Source: Gracilaria domingensis
Lineage: Eukaryota > Rhodophyta > Florideophyceae > Gracilariales > Gracilariaceae
Assembly: GCA_022539475.1 (NCBI GenBank)
Contig: VCMS01000334.1
Span: 12,829-71,672, forward strand
Direction: 5' to 3'
DNA length: 58,844 nucleotides
Positions within the stretch are counted from its first letter, which is position 1. Every line of letters starts with the position of its first letter. Shown piece by piece: positions 28,787 through 39,560 of the stretch. Below the pieces are notes generated by a model, which did not search any database, was not told where the DNA came from, and saw nothing but the letters and a program-made list of their open reading frames with translations. Made by a program: the position numbers and the translations under genes.

Positions 28787-29977
28787 CTAATCACTCTTCT
28801 GATACATGTCAAGCAACTCTTGTACATCATCCTTACTACCAAGAATAAGTGGCAGGCGCTGGTGCACACTGTCTGGAATAACGTCCATAACGCGTTCCTT
28901 TCCGGTTGTAGCAAGTCCACCAGCCTGTTCAACGAGGAACGACATTGGCGCACATTCGTACAATAGCCTCAGTTTTCCATTCGGATTCTTTCGGTCTCCA
29001 GGATATCCGAACACTCCACCGTAGAGCAAGGTACGATGGACGTCAGCCACTAAGCTGCCAATGTATCTCGATGAGTACTTGATACCGGCAGTGTTGTCGC
29101 CATTCTTCAGCTTTTGAACGTAATCTCTCAATACTGGATCCCACGCTGGAGCATTAGCCTCGTTGAATGAGTAAATCTTTCCGCGAGATGGAATCTTGAT
29201 GTCGGGATGAGTGAGCACAAACTCGCCAATTTGCGGATCTAGTGTGAATCCGTTAACACCATGGCCGGTGGTAAGGACCATCATTACAGAGGAAGAGTAC
29301 ATGCAATAGCCCGCGGCGACGAGATTGGAGCCTGGCTGCATAGTGTTATATAAGCAAGTGAGTTCGGTCTCGTCGATTTTGGACTCCCAGTCCGAGGCCA
29401 GACAACCAGTATTTTGCACAAAGATACCGAAGATGGTGCCGGTGGCGATCCCAGCATCAATATTTGAACTTCCGTCAAGAGGATCAAACACAGCAACGTA
29501 GTTTCCAGAGTAAACCTCATCAACCATAACCGGCTCATCCTCCTCCTCAGAAGCGATAACACCCATCTTTCCAGAGTAGCGCAAGGCGTTCTTCAGTACC
29601 TCGTTAGACAAAACATCCAGCTTCTTCTGCTCCTCCCCTTGAACGTTGATAGAGCCATCCTCTTGATAGCCAGTCAAATTGGTGATTCCAGCACGCTGCA
29701 CCAGCGACGCGATCTTCTTGCACGCGAGTTGAATAGAGGACATTAACGACTGCATGTCTTGCATATGCTCCAAATCTGTATTATCCATGGCTGTCTGAAT
29801 CATATAGCGAGTGAGAGTCATTGGCGAAGTATCAGAATGCACGGCTTTCGATGGGGGCGCAGCAACCATAGTCGGGGCGCGACGACCGCGGACATACTGC
29901 GCAGAGCGTCGTTGAGCGGAAGTCGCAGAGCTCGCCGCACGAAGCGGGACAGCGATGGCCGGGATGAAAGCAGTCAT
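28787..29977 (-). CDS. FBP: fructose-1,6-bisphosphatase, plastid redox-regulated type
   Basis: A 396-residue enzyme hydrolysing fructose-1,6-bisphosphate to fructose-6-phosphate. The first about 55 residues, rich in Ala/Ser/Arg, look like a plastid-targeting sequence. Metal and active-site motifs are ASEEEDEP and VFDPLDGSSNID; the sugar-phosphate site shows SSRYIGSLVADVHR and KLRLLYECAPMSFL. Between FGIF and QPGSNLVAAGYCMYSSSV lies an insert with two cysteines (GCLASDW...ELTCLY), matching the thioredoxin-responsive loop of Calvin-cycle FBPases. The third plant loop cysteine is replaced by Met (NTMQPG). Redox regulation in the light is inferred. It is divergent from the AAAP transporter. Confidence 0.95.
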   Translation of the reverse strand: MTAFIPAIAVPLRAASSATSAQRRSAQYVRGRRAPTMVAAPPSKAVHSDTSPMTLTRYMIQTAMDNTDLEHMQDMQSLMSSIQLACKKIASLVQRAGITNLTGYQEDGSINVQGEEQKKLDVLSNEVLKNALRYSGKMGVIASEEEDEPVMVDEVYSGNYVAVFDPLDGSSNIDAGIATGTIFGIFVQNTGCLASDWESKIDETELTCLYNTMQPGSNLVAAGYCMYSSSVMMVLTTGHGVNGFTLDPQIGEFVLTHPDIKIPSRGKIYSFNEANAPAWDPVLRDYVQKLKNGDNTAGIKYSSRYIGSLVADVHRTLLYGGVFGYPGDRKNPNGKLRLLYECAPMSFLVEQAGGLATTGKERVMDVIPDSVHQRLPLILGSKDDVQELLDMYQKSD

Positions 29978-30457
29978 GGTTTGAACTGGAGCAGGAAAAC
30001 GGGCGGCGAACTTGCGGGATGGAGCTGCGGAAAACAGCAGCTGGGGTCAAAGATGCGATGCATCATCTTGGAGCACATCATCATGTGGCCATTGAGCGGC
30101 GGATTGAGCTGCTGAGCCGCACATAATTTTGTGGCCAGCACGAGTTGCACTTGCTTGATATCCGTTGGGGCGCAGCAGCTGGACGCCACTAGATCTCGGA
30201 TCCATTCTGAAACACGGCTGACAGCCAGCAGTGCTTGTGAGCGGGCGCGCCTCGCTGTGTTTGTGTTCGGTGTAGCGTGCGCGGAGGTGGCACCGTGAAT
30301 GCCAAGTCTTGTAGCAGGCCGAACTGTTTCGCGGCGGACGCTGCCGTATGGCGGACGTGCGCTGCGTGGGACTGACTTAAAAGCTCCTCCAGAGCCGCCT
30401 TTGAACACGCTAGCGCTCTCGTTTACTATCATTTTGCGCGGCTTATTGTGCTCAGAC
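29978..30457. promoter_or_regulatory. divergent spacer FBPase / AAAP transporter
   Basis: 480 bp shared upstream region. An in-frame ATG at 30299 could extend the transporter N-terminus by 53 residues. Confidence 0.4.
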
Positions 30458-31900
30458 ATGCATGTTGATCCGCCGCCGTCGACACCGCTTGCGGCGTCGA
30501 ATGGAGGCGTGGTTGGCGGCGGCGCGCGCTATGACTTGCTCACGGATATTGGCAATATGCTAAAGGCTTTCATTGGCATCAACTTCATGTATGTGGCCTA
30601 TGCATTCTCTAATGCGGGCTTGTGGCGTGGTGCAGTTGCGCTTGTTGTCATTACCTTCATCACCGAACATTGTTGTTTACTGCTTATTGACGTTAAGAAT
30701 GCTTCGCCGCTTTCGTTGCCCGATTCTTCTGAGCCCGAAGTCACCTCAGACGCCGTGGTAACTGACAAGGACAACTCCACTATAGAAACTCTAGAACTTT
30801 CAGGGGAGGAAGACTTGGAGAGTGGCGGCGAGCAGACACGTCTTCCTCAGCATTCTTCGTACGGCGACATCGCTAGGGCTGTCGGAGGACCATCGGTCGG
30901 TGCGATTATAAACTTTGCCGTCGTTCTCACTCAGTTTGGCTTCTGCGTAGGCTACCTAATCTTTTTGTCTCAAACCCTTCATGACCTCCTCAAATCCTCG
31001 CATGCGGTGATGTGGTTTGTTCTCGTTCCCCTTCCTGCACTACTCGCAATTGGACTCCTCTCTTCAATCCGCTCGCTGGGCCCCTTCTCTATTCTTGCTA
31101 ACATTGCTCTTTTCATAGGCTTTGTCTCGGTCGTCACATTTCTTGCAAAGCATTTTCAGTGGCAACCATCAAATCCACCAATGTCCAGCTTTCCTCTCTT
31201 CTTTGGGCAGATGACAGCTGCATTAGAGGGAATTGGATTGGTTGTACCGGTTCAGTCCTCTATGAAAGACCCACATCGCTTCCCTTTGGTGCTACGAATC
31301 GCACTGGTTATTTTGTCAACTGTCCTTATGGTCATGGGCATTTTAGGCTTCGCTAGCTTTGGTGACAAGACCAGGTCCATTATTTTGCTCAACTTTGGCG
31401 ATTCTCCAATTGTTGCCGCGGTCAAGATTGTTCTTATGGTTGGAATACTCTTCACGTATCCGTTGCAAATCGTTCCTGTCTTCCAATACTTTGAGCATGC
31501 CTTATTACCGCGGGAATCTTTAGAAGCCCAGAGCAGTTCCCCGCCGGAAGTATCTTCTTCTACTGTTTCCGCGATGATCTCATCCGGTTTCTTTGTGTGC
31601 GACTGGCGTAGAATTGGAGTCAGATTCATGATTGTGTTCAGCACGGCTCTGGTGGCTATCTTAGCCGGTGGAAGTTTCGGTTTATTCCAAAGCTTGGTGG
31701 GATCACTGGGAGGTACTGTTCTTGCGTACTGTGCCCCCGCAGTTCTACACAACATAGCATTTAAGGATAGTATGTCGCGATGGACACGGTATAAGAACTT
31801 CGGCTTACTGCTGTTTGGTGTACTAGGTGGTGTTCTCGGAGCATATACATCTGTCACAGAGATCATGGAAATTCACAAGGGTAATGCCATACCAGTTTGA
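30458..31900 (+). CDS. AAAP-family amino acid transporter
   Basis: A 480-residue polytopic membrane protein (533 if the upstream in-frame ATG at 30299 is used; I chose the later one because the hydrophilic start then leads straight into the first helix). The first helix carries IGNMLKAFIGINFMYVAYAF, the pattern of the Aa_trans superfamily (SLC36/vacuolar AVT type), with about 11 helices in all. Between helices 2 and 3 lies a long acidic loop (about 95-150, SGEEDLESGGEQTRLP). Later segments include GQMTAALEGIGLVVPVQSS and TYPLQIVPVFQYFE. It probably moves amino acids with protons across the vacuolar or plasma membrane; substrate unknown. Confidence 0.85.
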   Translation: MHVDPPPSTPLAASNGGVVGGGARYDLLTDIGNMLKAFIGINFMYVAYAFSNAGLWRGAVALVVITFITEHCCLLLIDVKNASPLSLPDSSEPEVTSDAVVTDKDNSTIETLELSGEEDLESGGEQTRLPQHSSYGDIARAVGGPSVGAIINFAVVLTQFGFCVGYLIFLSQTLHDLLKSSHAVMWFVLVPLPALLAIGLLSSIRSLGPFSILANIALFIGFVSVVTFLAKHFQWQPSNPPMSSFPLFFGQMTAALEGIGLVVPVQSSMKDPHRFPLVLRIALVILSTVLMVMGILGFASFGDKTRSIILLNFGDSPIVAAVKIVLMVGILFTYPLQIVPVFQYFEHALLPRESLEAQSSSPPEVSSSTVSAMISSGFFVCDWRRIGVRFMIVFSTALVAILAGGSFGLFQSLVGSLGGTVLAYCAPAVLHNIAFKDSMSRWTRYKNFGLLLFGVLGGVLGAYTSVTEIMEIHKGNAIPV

Positions 31901-33194
31901 TGATCTCTTCCAATGTCAACGTCGCTTGTTCGCGAACCTCAGTTTTGCCAGACTGAAGTAGGAATCACTTTGGATTGCTGATTAGCGTTCTCATGGAGTG
32001 CTGGTCACCATCTCAACATCTCTTTCAGTATTATTCACTCTGCCAGTCTCGGTCTCTGGACGTCTACGCAAGTTACCATTTCTATTTCGGCTGCTTCGCT
32101 TTTCTCATGATTGTATTTGTCGTCAAAGCTGAGCTGGACTCTACCGGTTACTCAGTAACGATCTTTGGTTGTTAAGTACTCAACGGAGGCCGTCCGAATT
32201 CTCAACTCAAGCGTCAATTCTGAGTCAGTACCTTGCATAGTATATGAGCGTTTTCTGGCGCTGGCATTGGTCGTTCTGGCTCGGAATCGAACCTGCGTCT
32301 GAGCGACACAGTTTCTACGAAGACTTCTTCTCAGCGGCACTCGTTCTCAAAATGACATATGCCGTTCTCAGCCTTATTCATGTCTAATTCAGAACTAGTC
32401 CACCCGCAACACCACCAACTTTGGTAGAATCTACCTCTCCATTCAAATGACGTCAAGGATTGGACCAAGATTCGGGCGTTCTTTAGCTAACAGTCAAACT
32501 AACCCACTTTGGTTGTAAATATGACTCAAATAGTATTTCGAAATGTTCTATGCCGGCCTTTTCCCCAATGGTGGACTCTCATATCGAAATACATCGGTTG
32601 TAGGTAAACCAAAGTTGTGCTCAATGCCGCATTGTAGACACAACCTCCCGAATTTCAGCATCGTTAGCAACGATTCTCTACTAATTAGAAAACTACACTG
32701 CCCAAAAATCCGCAGCAGCCAAGGATGTAAGGATAAAAGGATACCTTCAAAGCCATCTAGGTTCTCCCCCTCTACCACTAGACAACGGTGCTTGATAGAC
32801 TAATTCCTGCAGCGACTCGTAAGACGCTATAGCTGTAACACAGCTATCGAGTCTATGTCGCTACTCCCTTCTACATTTGCGGAAAACGTCATATGTCATA
32901 CAGTATCATATTCCAATTCTGTGACTGCAAATTTGCCGACGCAGGCCACGGCCGAAACTCTGACAATCTCACCCTTTCTCGAGAGACGTCATCGGAGCGT
33001 TGCGACTGTATGGCGCAGAAGGAAAAGACAGCGCCATCTTTTAAGTGCGCGCAAGAGTTTTCATGTGAGAGCTCCCACACAGTTCATATTCCATATTATG
33101 ACTGCGGCTAACATTTGGATTCCTTTGAACATTGTTGTGATATACTGAAAAGCCACTATCTCGCAGCAGCGTGTTGCGAAGTCTTAATGTCAAA
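31901..33194. other. spacer, no gene recognised
   Basis: 1.3 kb without supported features. A tRNA-like GGTTCGATTCC on the minus strand at about 32285 lacks a cloverleaf. Confidence 0.4.
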
Positions 33195-33229
33195 GAGATG
33201 GCACTTGCCATTCTGGCAAGTGCCATCTC
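33195..33229. repeat. perfect 16-bp stem hairpin, 3-nt loop
   Basis: GAGATGGCACTTGCCA (33195-33210), loop TTC, then the exact reverse complement (33214-33229). Confidence 0.95.
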
Positions 33230-33439
33230 ATTGAGATGATGGTAATCGTTTTGCTCCTGAACAGAATGAAGTGGGGAAAAACTTCGGGGTTATTTTTACT
33301 CTCAAACAAAGCGTTCATCCAAGATATCTTGTCCGGAAACCGTCGCCCATGAAGAACCAACAGGGACAACGATGTCGTTCTGTAAGCATGAAAGAGACCC
33401 TTCGTTCCGTGAATATTGTAACCTCGGGTTGAGAACATT

Positions 33440-33845
33440 TGTGTTCTTTCTATCACTTCGGGCTCTGCCAGAGTGATTCTGGTTTGGGGAAACTGTAAAG
33501 AAACTCTCCGTGGATTCTGACTAGGCAGAATTACGCTGGGGTTGGACCTACAAGGAGGCAAAATTTGAGAAAGACGTTGCCGGGCGCACCTTGAACTTCG
33601 ACCAATTCTGCAAGTAGCCCTCCTAACATAACCTTGGGCTCACAGAGAACAATTGCGTGCGTTCTATCACTTTGAGTAGATTGCATCTGGTCTGGGGATT
33701 TCCGAAACTCGTCACAACATCTCCGTGGATCCTGACTAAGCAGAGTTACGCTGGGGTTCATTGTGTCCGACACATAGACCTCCTAGAAGGGGCAAAAAAT
33801 GAGAAAGCCATCGCACCACAAACTTCCAGCAACTCTACGAGCGCC
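33440..33845. repeat. imperfect direct repeat of about 215 bp, two units
   Basis: Unit 1 (about 33440-33620) and unit 2 (about 33656-33845) share TTCTATCACTT, CTCCGTGGAT(T/C)CTGACTA and CAGA(A/G)TTACGCTGGGGTT, then GAGAAAG near their ends. On the minus strand both read NPSV-L-SQ-PRR, so they may derive from a duplicated coding piece. Confidence 0.65.
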
Positions 33846-34577
33846 ACTGTCCTGAAACTGTGGCCAAATCAGTTCCAGCTCCTGGCAGCAGTCGTTCCCA
33901 CTATCCAGAAATCTACCATTGTGATGATTTGTCCCATCGTTGCTAACGAGTCGCGATCGCGAGCGAGATGCAACACCCTCTTCCGGTTTGGGGGTATCGG
34001 AGGACTAGCTTAACCCTCGGTTTCGGATCGATTCATAGAGAATAGCAGCATGATGAATTTAGATTGCAGCTCGTCGAGAGCAATTAATTCGTAGTCGGCT
34101 GTGAAGTTGCTCGAACGTCAGCCGAAACTATCACTGGATATGCCGCGCTCGTTGAAGGCATGGGTCCTCTTCCAGCCACTGTTCCACTCAACAAGCACTT
34201 GCACCGTGATGTCATGCGCCGTGACTACAGTAAAAGATCATTTAAAACATCAACGTATGATAACTTCAGATACCTCACAAAGTTAACCTCGCAAGTGTGC
34301 AGATTTTGAACGCTGTGCTGTCAGTGAAGTATTGGGCAAAATGCACACGCGACCAGTTTTGCCAACAACGGCAGCAATAATGATATTGTATCTTCTCGGC
34401 AGTGAGTCCTGTGATCACCACCATGATGGAAGACAGCGGTCCCCCCTGTAGATAAATGATTACAAGATATATATGATACCGGTATAACCCAAAAACAACC
34501 TGCAAATGCCTACTTCCTGTCTGAGAAGATCTTTCATGAATTACGCGAGCAACGAGCACGCTTGTCCTTCTCTGTGA
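33846..34577. other. spacer upstream of ABCG gene
   Basis: No supported feature. Confidence 0.4.
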
Positions 34578-34585
34578 TATATAAG
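34578..34585 (+). promoter_or_regulatory. TATA box, probably ABCG promoter
   Basis: TATATAAG, 474 bp before the ATG at 35052, so a long leader is implied. Confidence 0.4.
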
Positions 34586-35051
34586 GGCGGACCTCTCTGG
34601 ACGAAGCCCGACAATCCTACCCTTGTCAGGCCGGACCTTGTGCACTCATTGCAATCTCTACAGCCTCATTCGCCGCAAGTGTAACGTATCTCCGTTTATC
34701 TGTTGCTCCAAACGTGCGTAGGTCACATTGCGTCATCATTCTCTTACGTCCAGTCGTGTGCAGGGCCTGAAACTATCGCGGCTTACAAGGCCAAGACATT
34801 TTCACAGTGTTTCGCACGTCCCCGTATTCGTTGGCGTTGACGGTTGCAAGCAACAGCTACTCAAACACCCTTATATCGTCGCGGTTCCAGCGTTGACTCA
34901 CCGCTTGGCGGGGCCCTTACGTAATTCTTCTTTGTCTTCTGGGAGAAGTGTTCTCTTTGTATTCGTAAGAGAAGTCGTCGTCGAATACTTGGTTTCATCC
35001 TAATCATTGGCGCCCCCGTCGCTTCCTTTTCTGGCAGAGTTTTCTCCCATA

Positions 35052-36911
35052 ATGGCCGCCATCGTCGATGATGCGCGAGTGGTAAGAGAAATGTCTACCC
35101 TTAGAACAAAGGGAAGTTGCCTTTCCTGGGAATCTATCACTGTTGATGTGCCACTTTCCAAAAAGGCAGGGAAGAAGGACCCAGAGAATCCATCTACCAA
35201 ACGTATTCTTAACAATATCTCAGGATATGTGAAGCCGGGTCAACTTCTGTTTTGTATGGGACCTTCAGGTTCCGGAAAGTCTTCACTTCTTGATTCTCTC
35301 GCTGACAGAATTAAGCTTCCAGTTCAGGGAACTCAGATTCTCGATGGAAGGATTAAGACACCACATGCCTTGAAGGCCGCAGCCAAATACGTCCAGCAAG
35401 AGGATGATTTACTTGGTGTATTGACCGTGCGAGAAACGCTACAAACAGCCGCAGAGTTCTATATTTCAGACAAATCATCGCGACCCGCAGCTGTTGACGA
35501 TGTCATTGACATTCTTGGATTGCGCCCTCACGAGCATACGAAGATTGGAAATTCCCTTGTTCGTGGGTTGAGCGGGGGTCAAATCCGTCGTGTGTCCATC
35601 GGCTGCGAACTTGTCGCCTCGCCTCAGCTAATCTTTCTGGATGAACCTACCTCAGGTCTAGATAGTGCCACTGCTTTTCATGTGATGACTGAGTTAAAGC
35701 GCATCGCAATGACTACTGGTATGTCAATGATTATCACTGTCCACCAACCAAGTGAGCTTGTGTTCGAAATGGCAGATACCCTTCTACTCATATCTGGTGG
35801 GAGCACGTGCTACTTTGGACCTGCAATGAAGGCAGCCGGCTACTTCTCGGCCCTCGGCTTCTCCAAACCTGAAAAAACATCTGATATTGAGTGGATGCTT
35901 GACTTGGTAAACAAGGACTTTGGACATCTGGACACAGTCAAGAAGTGCGTTGACAACTGGCCAAAATCTGAGTTCGCCGCAGACCTTGCGCAAGAATTAA
36001 GAGAATTGGAGGACTCCTCTGACAAAGAAGTTGGATTCATGGGGAAGAAGCTCGAGCACATGCAATACGCCTCGAGTTTCATGCAACAGACCTTAACGCT
36101 GACAAGGAGGGGTGTTCTAAATACCATACGCAATCCTGCGGTATTGTGGCTTCGATTCGCCATGTACTTGATTTTGTCACTCATGATCGGTCTTGTATGG
36201 CTTCGTCTTGGGAACTCCGCCTCAGTTATTAACGATTACAACTACGCACTATTCTACACATGCGCCTTCATGATTTTCATGTCTGTTTCAGTTTTGCCTG
36301 CATATCTGGAGGAGAGATCTGTCTTAGTTCGAGAGCGGGCTAATGGTGCTTATTCAGTGGGAGCGTACATCTTGTCGCACACTTTATATGAAATCCCATA
36401 CGTGTTTCTCTTGGCATTGATGGCATCATCTGTGACTTATTGGCTAGTCGGATTCACTGCATCTGCTAGACGCTTCTTTATCTTTGTGGCGAACTTGTTC
36501 ATGTCATTGTTCGTAGCAGAATCGATGATGGTTCTCATTTCCGCTATGATTCCGATTCTTATTGTTGGAATCGCTGCAGGAGCGATGACGTTTGGTCTGT
36601 TCATGTGCGTTATGGGTGCATTCATTAGCGTTGATAGGATCGGATGGTGGCTAAGATGGGTTCGTTTCGTTGCCGCGCACTTTTACTCCTATTCCACTTT
36701 CCTCGTCAATCAGTTCGAAGATACGATATGGGATGCATCACCGAACACCTTCCCACCGTTCTTAGAGCCTGTGCAAGGTGAGGAAGTGTACCGGGCGCTG
36801 GGACTGGAAGAGAGATTATGGGTGAACTTTGCTGCGTTGTTTGCAATGATTGTGTTCTACCGAATTGTGGCGGCGATTTGGCTGCAGGTGTTCCTCAAGG
36901 GCAAGAAGTGA
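35052..36911 (+). CDS. ABCG-type half transporter
   Basis: A 619-residue protein from the ATG at 35052. The nucleotide-binding domain comes first: Walker A GPSGSGKSS (70-78), Q-loop YVQQEDDL, signature LSGGQ (173-177), Walker B LIFLDE (193-198), D-loop SGLDS and H-loop TVHQPS. The membrane domain follows from about residue 360, with six helices (LWLRFAMYLILSLMIGLVWL first) and the re-entrant FMSVSVLPAYLEERSVLVRE region typical of ABCG/White. It must dimerise to work. Substrates in the family include lipids, sterols and drugs; none can be assigned here. No intron. It stands alone between repeat-rich spacers. Confidence 0.93.
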   Translation: MAAIVDDARVVREMSTLRTKGSCLSWESITVDVPLSKKAGKKDPENPSTKRILNNISGYVKPGQLLFCMGPSGSGKSSLLDSLADRIKLPVQGTQILDGRIKTPHALKAAAKYVQQEDDLLGVLTVRETLQTAAEFYISDKSSRPAAVDDVIDILGLRPHEHTKIGNSLVRGLSGGQIRRVSIGCELVASPQLIFLDEPTSGLDSATAFHVMTELKRIAMTTGMSMIITVHQPSELVFEMADTLLLISGGSTCYFGPAMKAAGYFSALGFSKPEKTSDIEWMLDLVNKDFGHLDTVKKCVDNWPKSEFAADLAQELRELEDSSDKEVGFMGKKLEHMQYASSFMQQTLTLTRRGVLNTIRNPAVLWLRFAMYLILSLMIGLVWLRLGNSASVINDYNYALFYTCAFMIFMSVSVLPAYLEERSVLVRERANGAYSVGAYILSHTLYEIPYVFLLALMASSVTYWLVGFTASARRFFIFVANLFMSLFVAESMMVLISAMIPILIVGIAAGAMTFGLFMCVMGAFISVDRIGWWLRWVRFVAAHFYSYSTFLVNQFEDTIWDASPNTFPPFLEPVQGEEVYRALGLEERLWVNFAALFAMIVFYRIVAAIWLQVFLKGKK

Positions 36912-38243
36912 GGAACGTTGGTGTCATCTCTCTGGACCTCTGAATGAAAGCCAGCTTCCCTCGTTCATGTTAAAAGTTTGTTGTATCTGAGGTTTCGGGT
37001 TTGGACTGGTGCCATAAAAAACGACGAAAGCAATTCCGAGCTTCGCCCAACGTTTTTGCATCTTGTCATATCCGAATTCAGCTTTTCATGCTCTGTGAGC
37101 AATATAGACTTGACGGAAATGAGGTGACATTATGCAGCGCTTGGCCTTTTTTTGCACAGACCCTCAGCGAAATTGGGAACCAAACTTCTTGTCAAACGAT
37201 GGTCTACCATGAAAGACGACTGTCCCGCAGAGACTTCTCCGGCCTTTCTGCTAATAAGTTAGCTGACTACGACAACGGGTGACAGCTCGAAAGACGCATT
37301 TGCTGTTTCTGAAATCATTCTGCTGTAACATTATGTATCCAAGGCTCATTTCGGAAGTCACGAGGATAACCAACAAAAGGCACATAGCCTTGTACCCCTG
37401 TAAAACGATTGGATTTTGTAACTCTTCGGCGCGTGACCGAACTGAGGAATACCCCAGGGGTAATTGACAATGCACCACGTGCCAAACCATCACGACCAAA
37501 ACCCAAAACCAAGTTTCCTCGTTCCATCGGGCCATCACGGCTCGACTATGGGCCACCACTCCACTTTCGTGCGCCTTGGCACTGGCTCTACTAGTGGTGG
37601 TTGCACCACCTGGCGAACAGTCGGCAGCGTACTCGTGCAGGTTTCGAACAAGTTGTGGGACGATGTTCACCGGATTGACCATAGTGAACATCTATGCGCA
37701 TATGGTTGTGGGGCTAAGCCAAATATCTCAAGGTCGCATATCAACTTGTCCTTGAAGCTTTTGCGCGTGTCAGTTTTGCTATGGAGCTCTAGATAGAAGA
37801 GCGGGACATACGGATAGGAAGTCTGCCATCTGTGAAGGCAGGCTAAGCTACACTAAACAAGTCTACGACAAGAATATTTTTGTTTACGAAAGAATGGCTT
37901 GAGTGCACTTGCACTGACTCCAAGAGTGAGGCTCAAAGTTGGACCTGGGATGTAGGGAATTCTTGCCAAGAACAAATCTACAAAGCAAACAAAAATAAAG
38001 CCTCACGAAGCATTCTTTATACAAATGTAGATAGTCAGAAATCGACGACCACGCCCTTCGGAGAGAGCCAGCAGCATCGAAGCAAATTACGCAGTCAGCA
38101 AACACTAAACACTAGACACAGCTAATTAAATCCTCAACGTCGGTCAACACCAAAACGATACAAGCGAAGCTCCAAAACACTTTGAGCATAAGATTGCAAA
38201 TTACCATGCATTCACACGCGGATGAGTCGTGAACACAACTCTA
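36912..38243. other. 1.3-kb convergent spacer, no gene recognised
   Basis: Between the stops of the ABCG and LPMO genes. Short frames on both strands show no family. Confidence 0.45.
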
Positions 38244-39560
38244 TCAGTTCTTCAACGTCAGCTGCAACTCAATAGCGTCTCCTTCTTCATCGGCAGCCAC
38301 CCTCAACCTAAACTTGCGATTGAAGATTGGATTCGGCCAGTAGTTAGGAGTATTTCCTTGGTTGCCATACAAAAAGTATCTGCCAGTCCAGTCAGTCCAA
38401 GCCAAATTTCCGTCAATGATGAAATCAACCTTCGAGATTTCCCTGGTAGCAACAACCTCCAAAGTAAGTTTTCTATACGAAGACACATCAACGACGGAAT
38501 CGGACCCGAGCACCCGTACAACCTTTCCATCAGCGAACAATTGCACCTGTGTAAGCACGCTATTTCCAGAGGCCACAGTAGCCACGCTGGCGGCCGATAC
38601 CGCCTGTTGTTGAGCGCGTTGAGCGTTACCGTTACGATTTGTGCGCGGTAAAATTCTTACGTCAGCACACTGGTAGTATTCCTCAGGGTTTCTGGTGGGG
38701 CCACACGGTTTCTGCACGCGCGTGACACCGCCTCGGGCGCCGCTCTGTCCAAAGCATTGCCCCCAGTTGCGCGGTCGATCCGGGCCATCATAGAAATCAA
38801 TGACGCCAGGAGGGTTGCAAGTATTAGCGGCGGACCAGAACCAGTGCAGCACACAATGGTCACACACGAGATCATCCGGTAAAAGCCATGTCATCTTGTT
38901 GTTTCCCATCCTCTCCTGCGTGTTTTCCGGCTTGGTGGCGCACGGCAAGTACCAACGAAGCGGGTAGTTGCGATCAATCGGGGCGCACTGCTTATCAAAG
39001 CCCGAGTCGCAGTTGGGGTTGGGCGCGCGGCGCAGCGCGTAACAATGACCCTGCCGGAAGCAATCTTCTGAAATCTCGCCGCCGCACTTGGCCACATCGC
39101 AGATGTGGAACTGCATGAAGCCATTATGATGGGCGACAATGTTGACCTCGGTTGTGATGACGTCGCCCTGCGTCCAGGTCTTGGTGATCTGGGCGCCAAA
39201 GTAGAAACGACCGCCGCGCATGTGCTCCTGCGGGGCGCCGACGAGATCGCCGCACACTCCGGCCCTCCAGCGAAAGCCCGGTTTGAGCGGCTCGAACGGG
39301 ACCCAGTTGTTATTGGCGCGGCGCAGCTGACTCCTGGCGGCGGCGCCCGGGGCATCGTCCTTATCTCCGGCCGGAAAGTGCGCCTTCAAGTCCAGCGGCG
39401 CGTCGTTCCACACGCCCTTGCCGCGATTGAACTTGTTGCTCGGATTCAAGAGCCCGCGCTGTATGGGGTCCGTGAAGCAGCCGTGGGCGTCGGCGCGCCG
39501 CAGCAGCGCAGACAGCGCAGACAGCACGCAGGCAAGCAGCAAAGCGGCGGCGGACGACAT
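38244..39560 (-). CDS. secreted lytic polysaccharide monooxygenase, AA15-like
   Basis: A 438-residue precursor from the ATG at 39560; a longer in-frame start would bury the signal peptide. The signal peptide (about 1-25, ending RRADA) is followed by HGCFTDPIQRG, so cleavage exposes His26 as the N-terminal copper ligand. The second histidine of the brace lies in IVAHHNGFMQF. Other AA15 marks are RAGVCGD, an RFYFGAQITKTW strand, CDHCVLHWFW and EEYYQCADVRIL at the domain end, with many paired cysteines. LPMOs oxidatively cleave chitin or cellulose. A C-terminal domain of about 110 residues (VQLFADGKVVRVLGSDSVV) looks like an Ig/beta-sandwich module of unknown binding. It is divergent from IMP1 in extremely GC-rich DNA. 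Confidence 0.85.
   Translation of the reverse strand: MSSAAALLLACVLSALSALLRRADAHGCFTDPIQRGLLNPSNKFNRGKGVWNDAPLDLKAHFPAGDKDDAPGAAARSQLRRANNNWVPFEPLKPGFRWRAGVCGDLVGAPQEHMRGGRFYFGAQITKTWTQGDVITTEVNIVAHHNGFMQFHICDVAKCGGEISEDCFRQGHCYALRRAPNPNCDSGFDKQCAPIDRNYPLRWYLPCATKPENTQERMGNNKMTWLLPDDLVCDHCVLHWFWSAANTCNPPGVIDFYDGPDRPRNWGQCFGQSGARGGVTRVQKPCGPTRNPEEYYQCADVRILPRTNRNGNAQRAQQQAVSAASVATVASGNSVLTQVQLFADGKVVRVLGSDSVVDVSSYRKLTLEVVATREISKVDFIIDGNLAWTDWTGRYFLYGNQGNTPNYWPNPIFNRKFRLRVAADEEGDAIELQLTLKN

Noticed and set aside
32250..32340. tRNA-like GGTTCGATTCC on the minus strand
   Set aside because: The T stem does not pair beyond two bases and no acceptor or anticodon arm can be drawn.
37315..37527. Minus-strand ORF with PFVGYPRDF, similar to PFVGHPREA in the LINE relic at 10468
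   Set aside because: Only a dozen bases (ACCAACAAAAGG) are shared, too short to claim homology.
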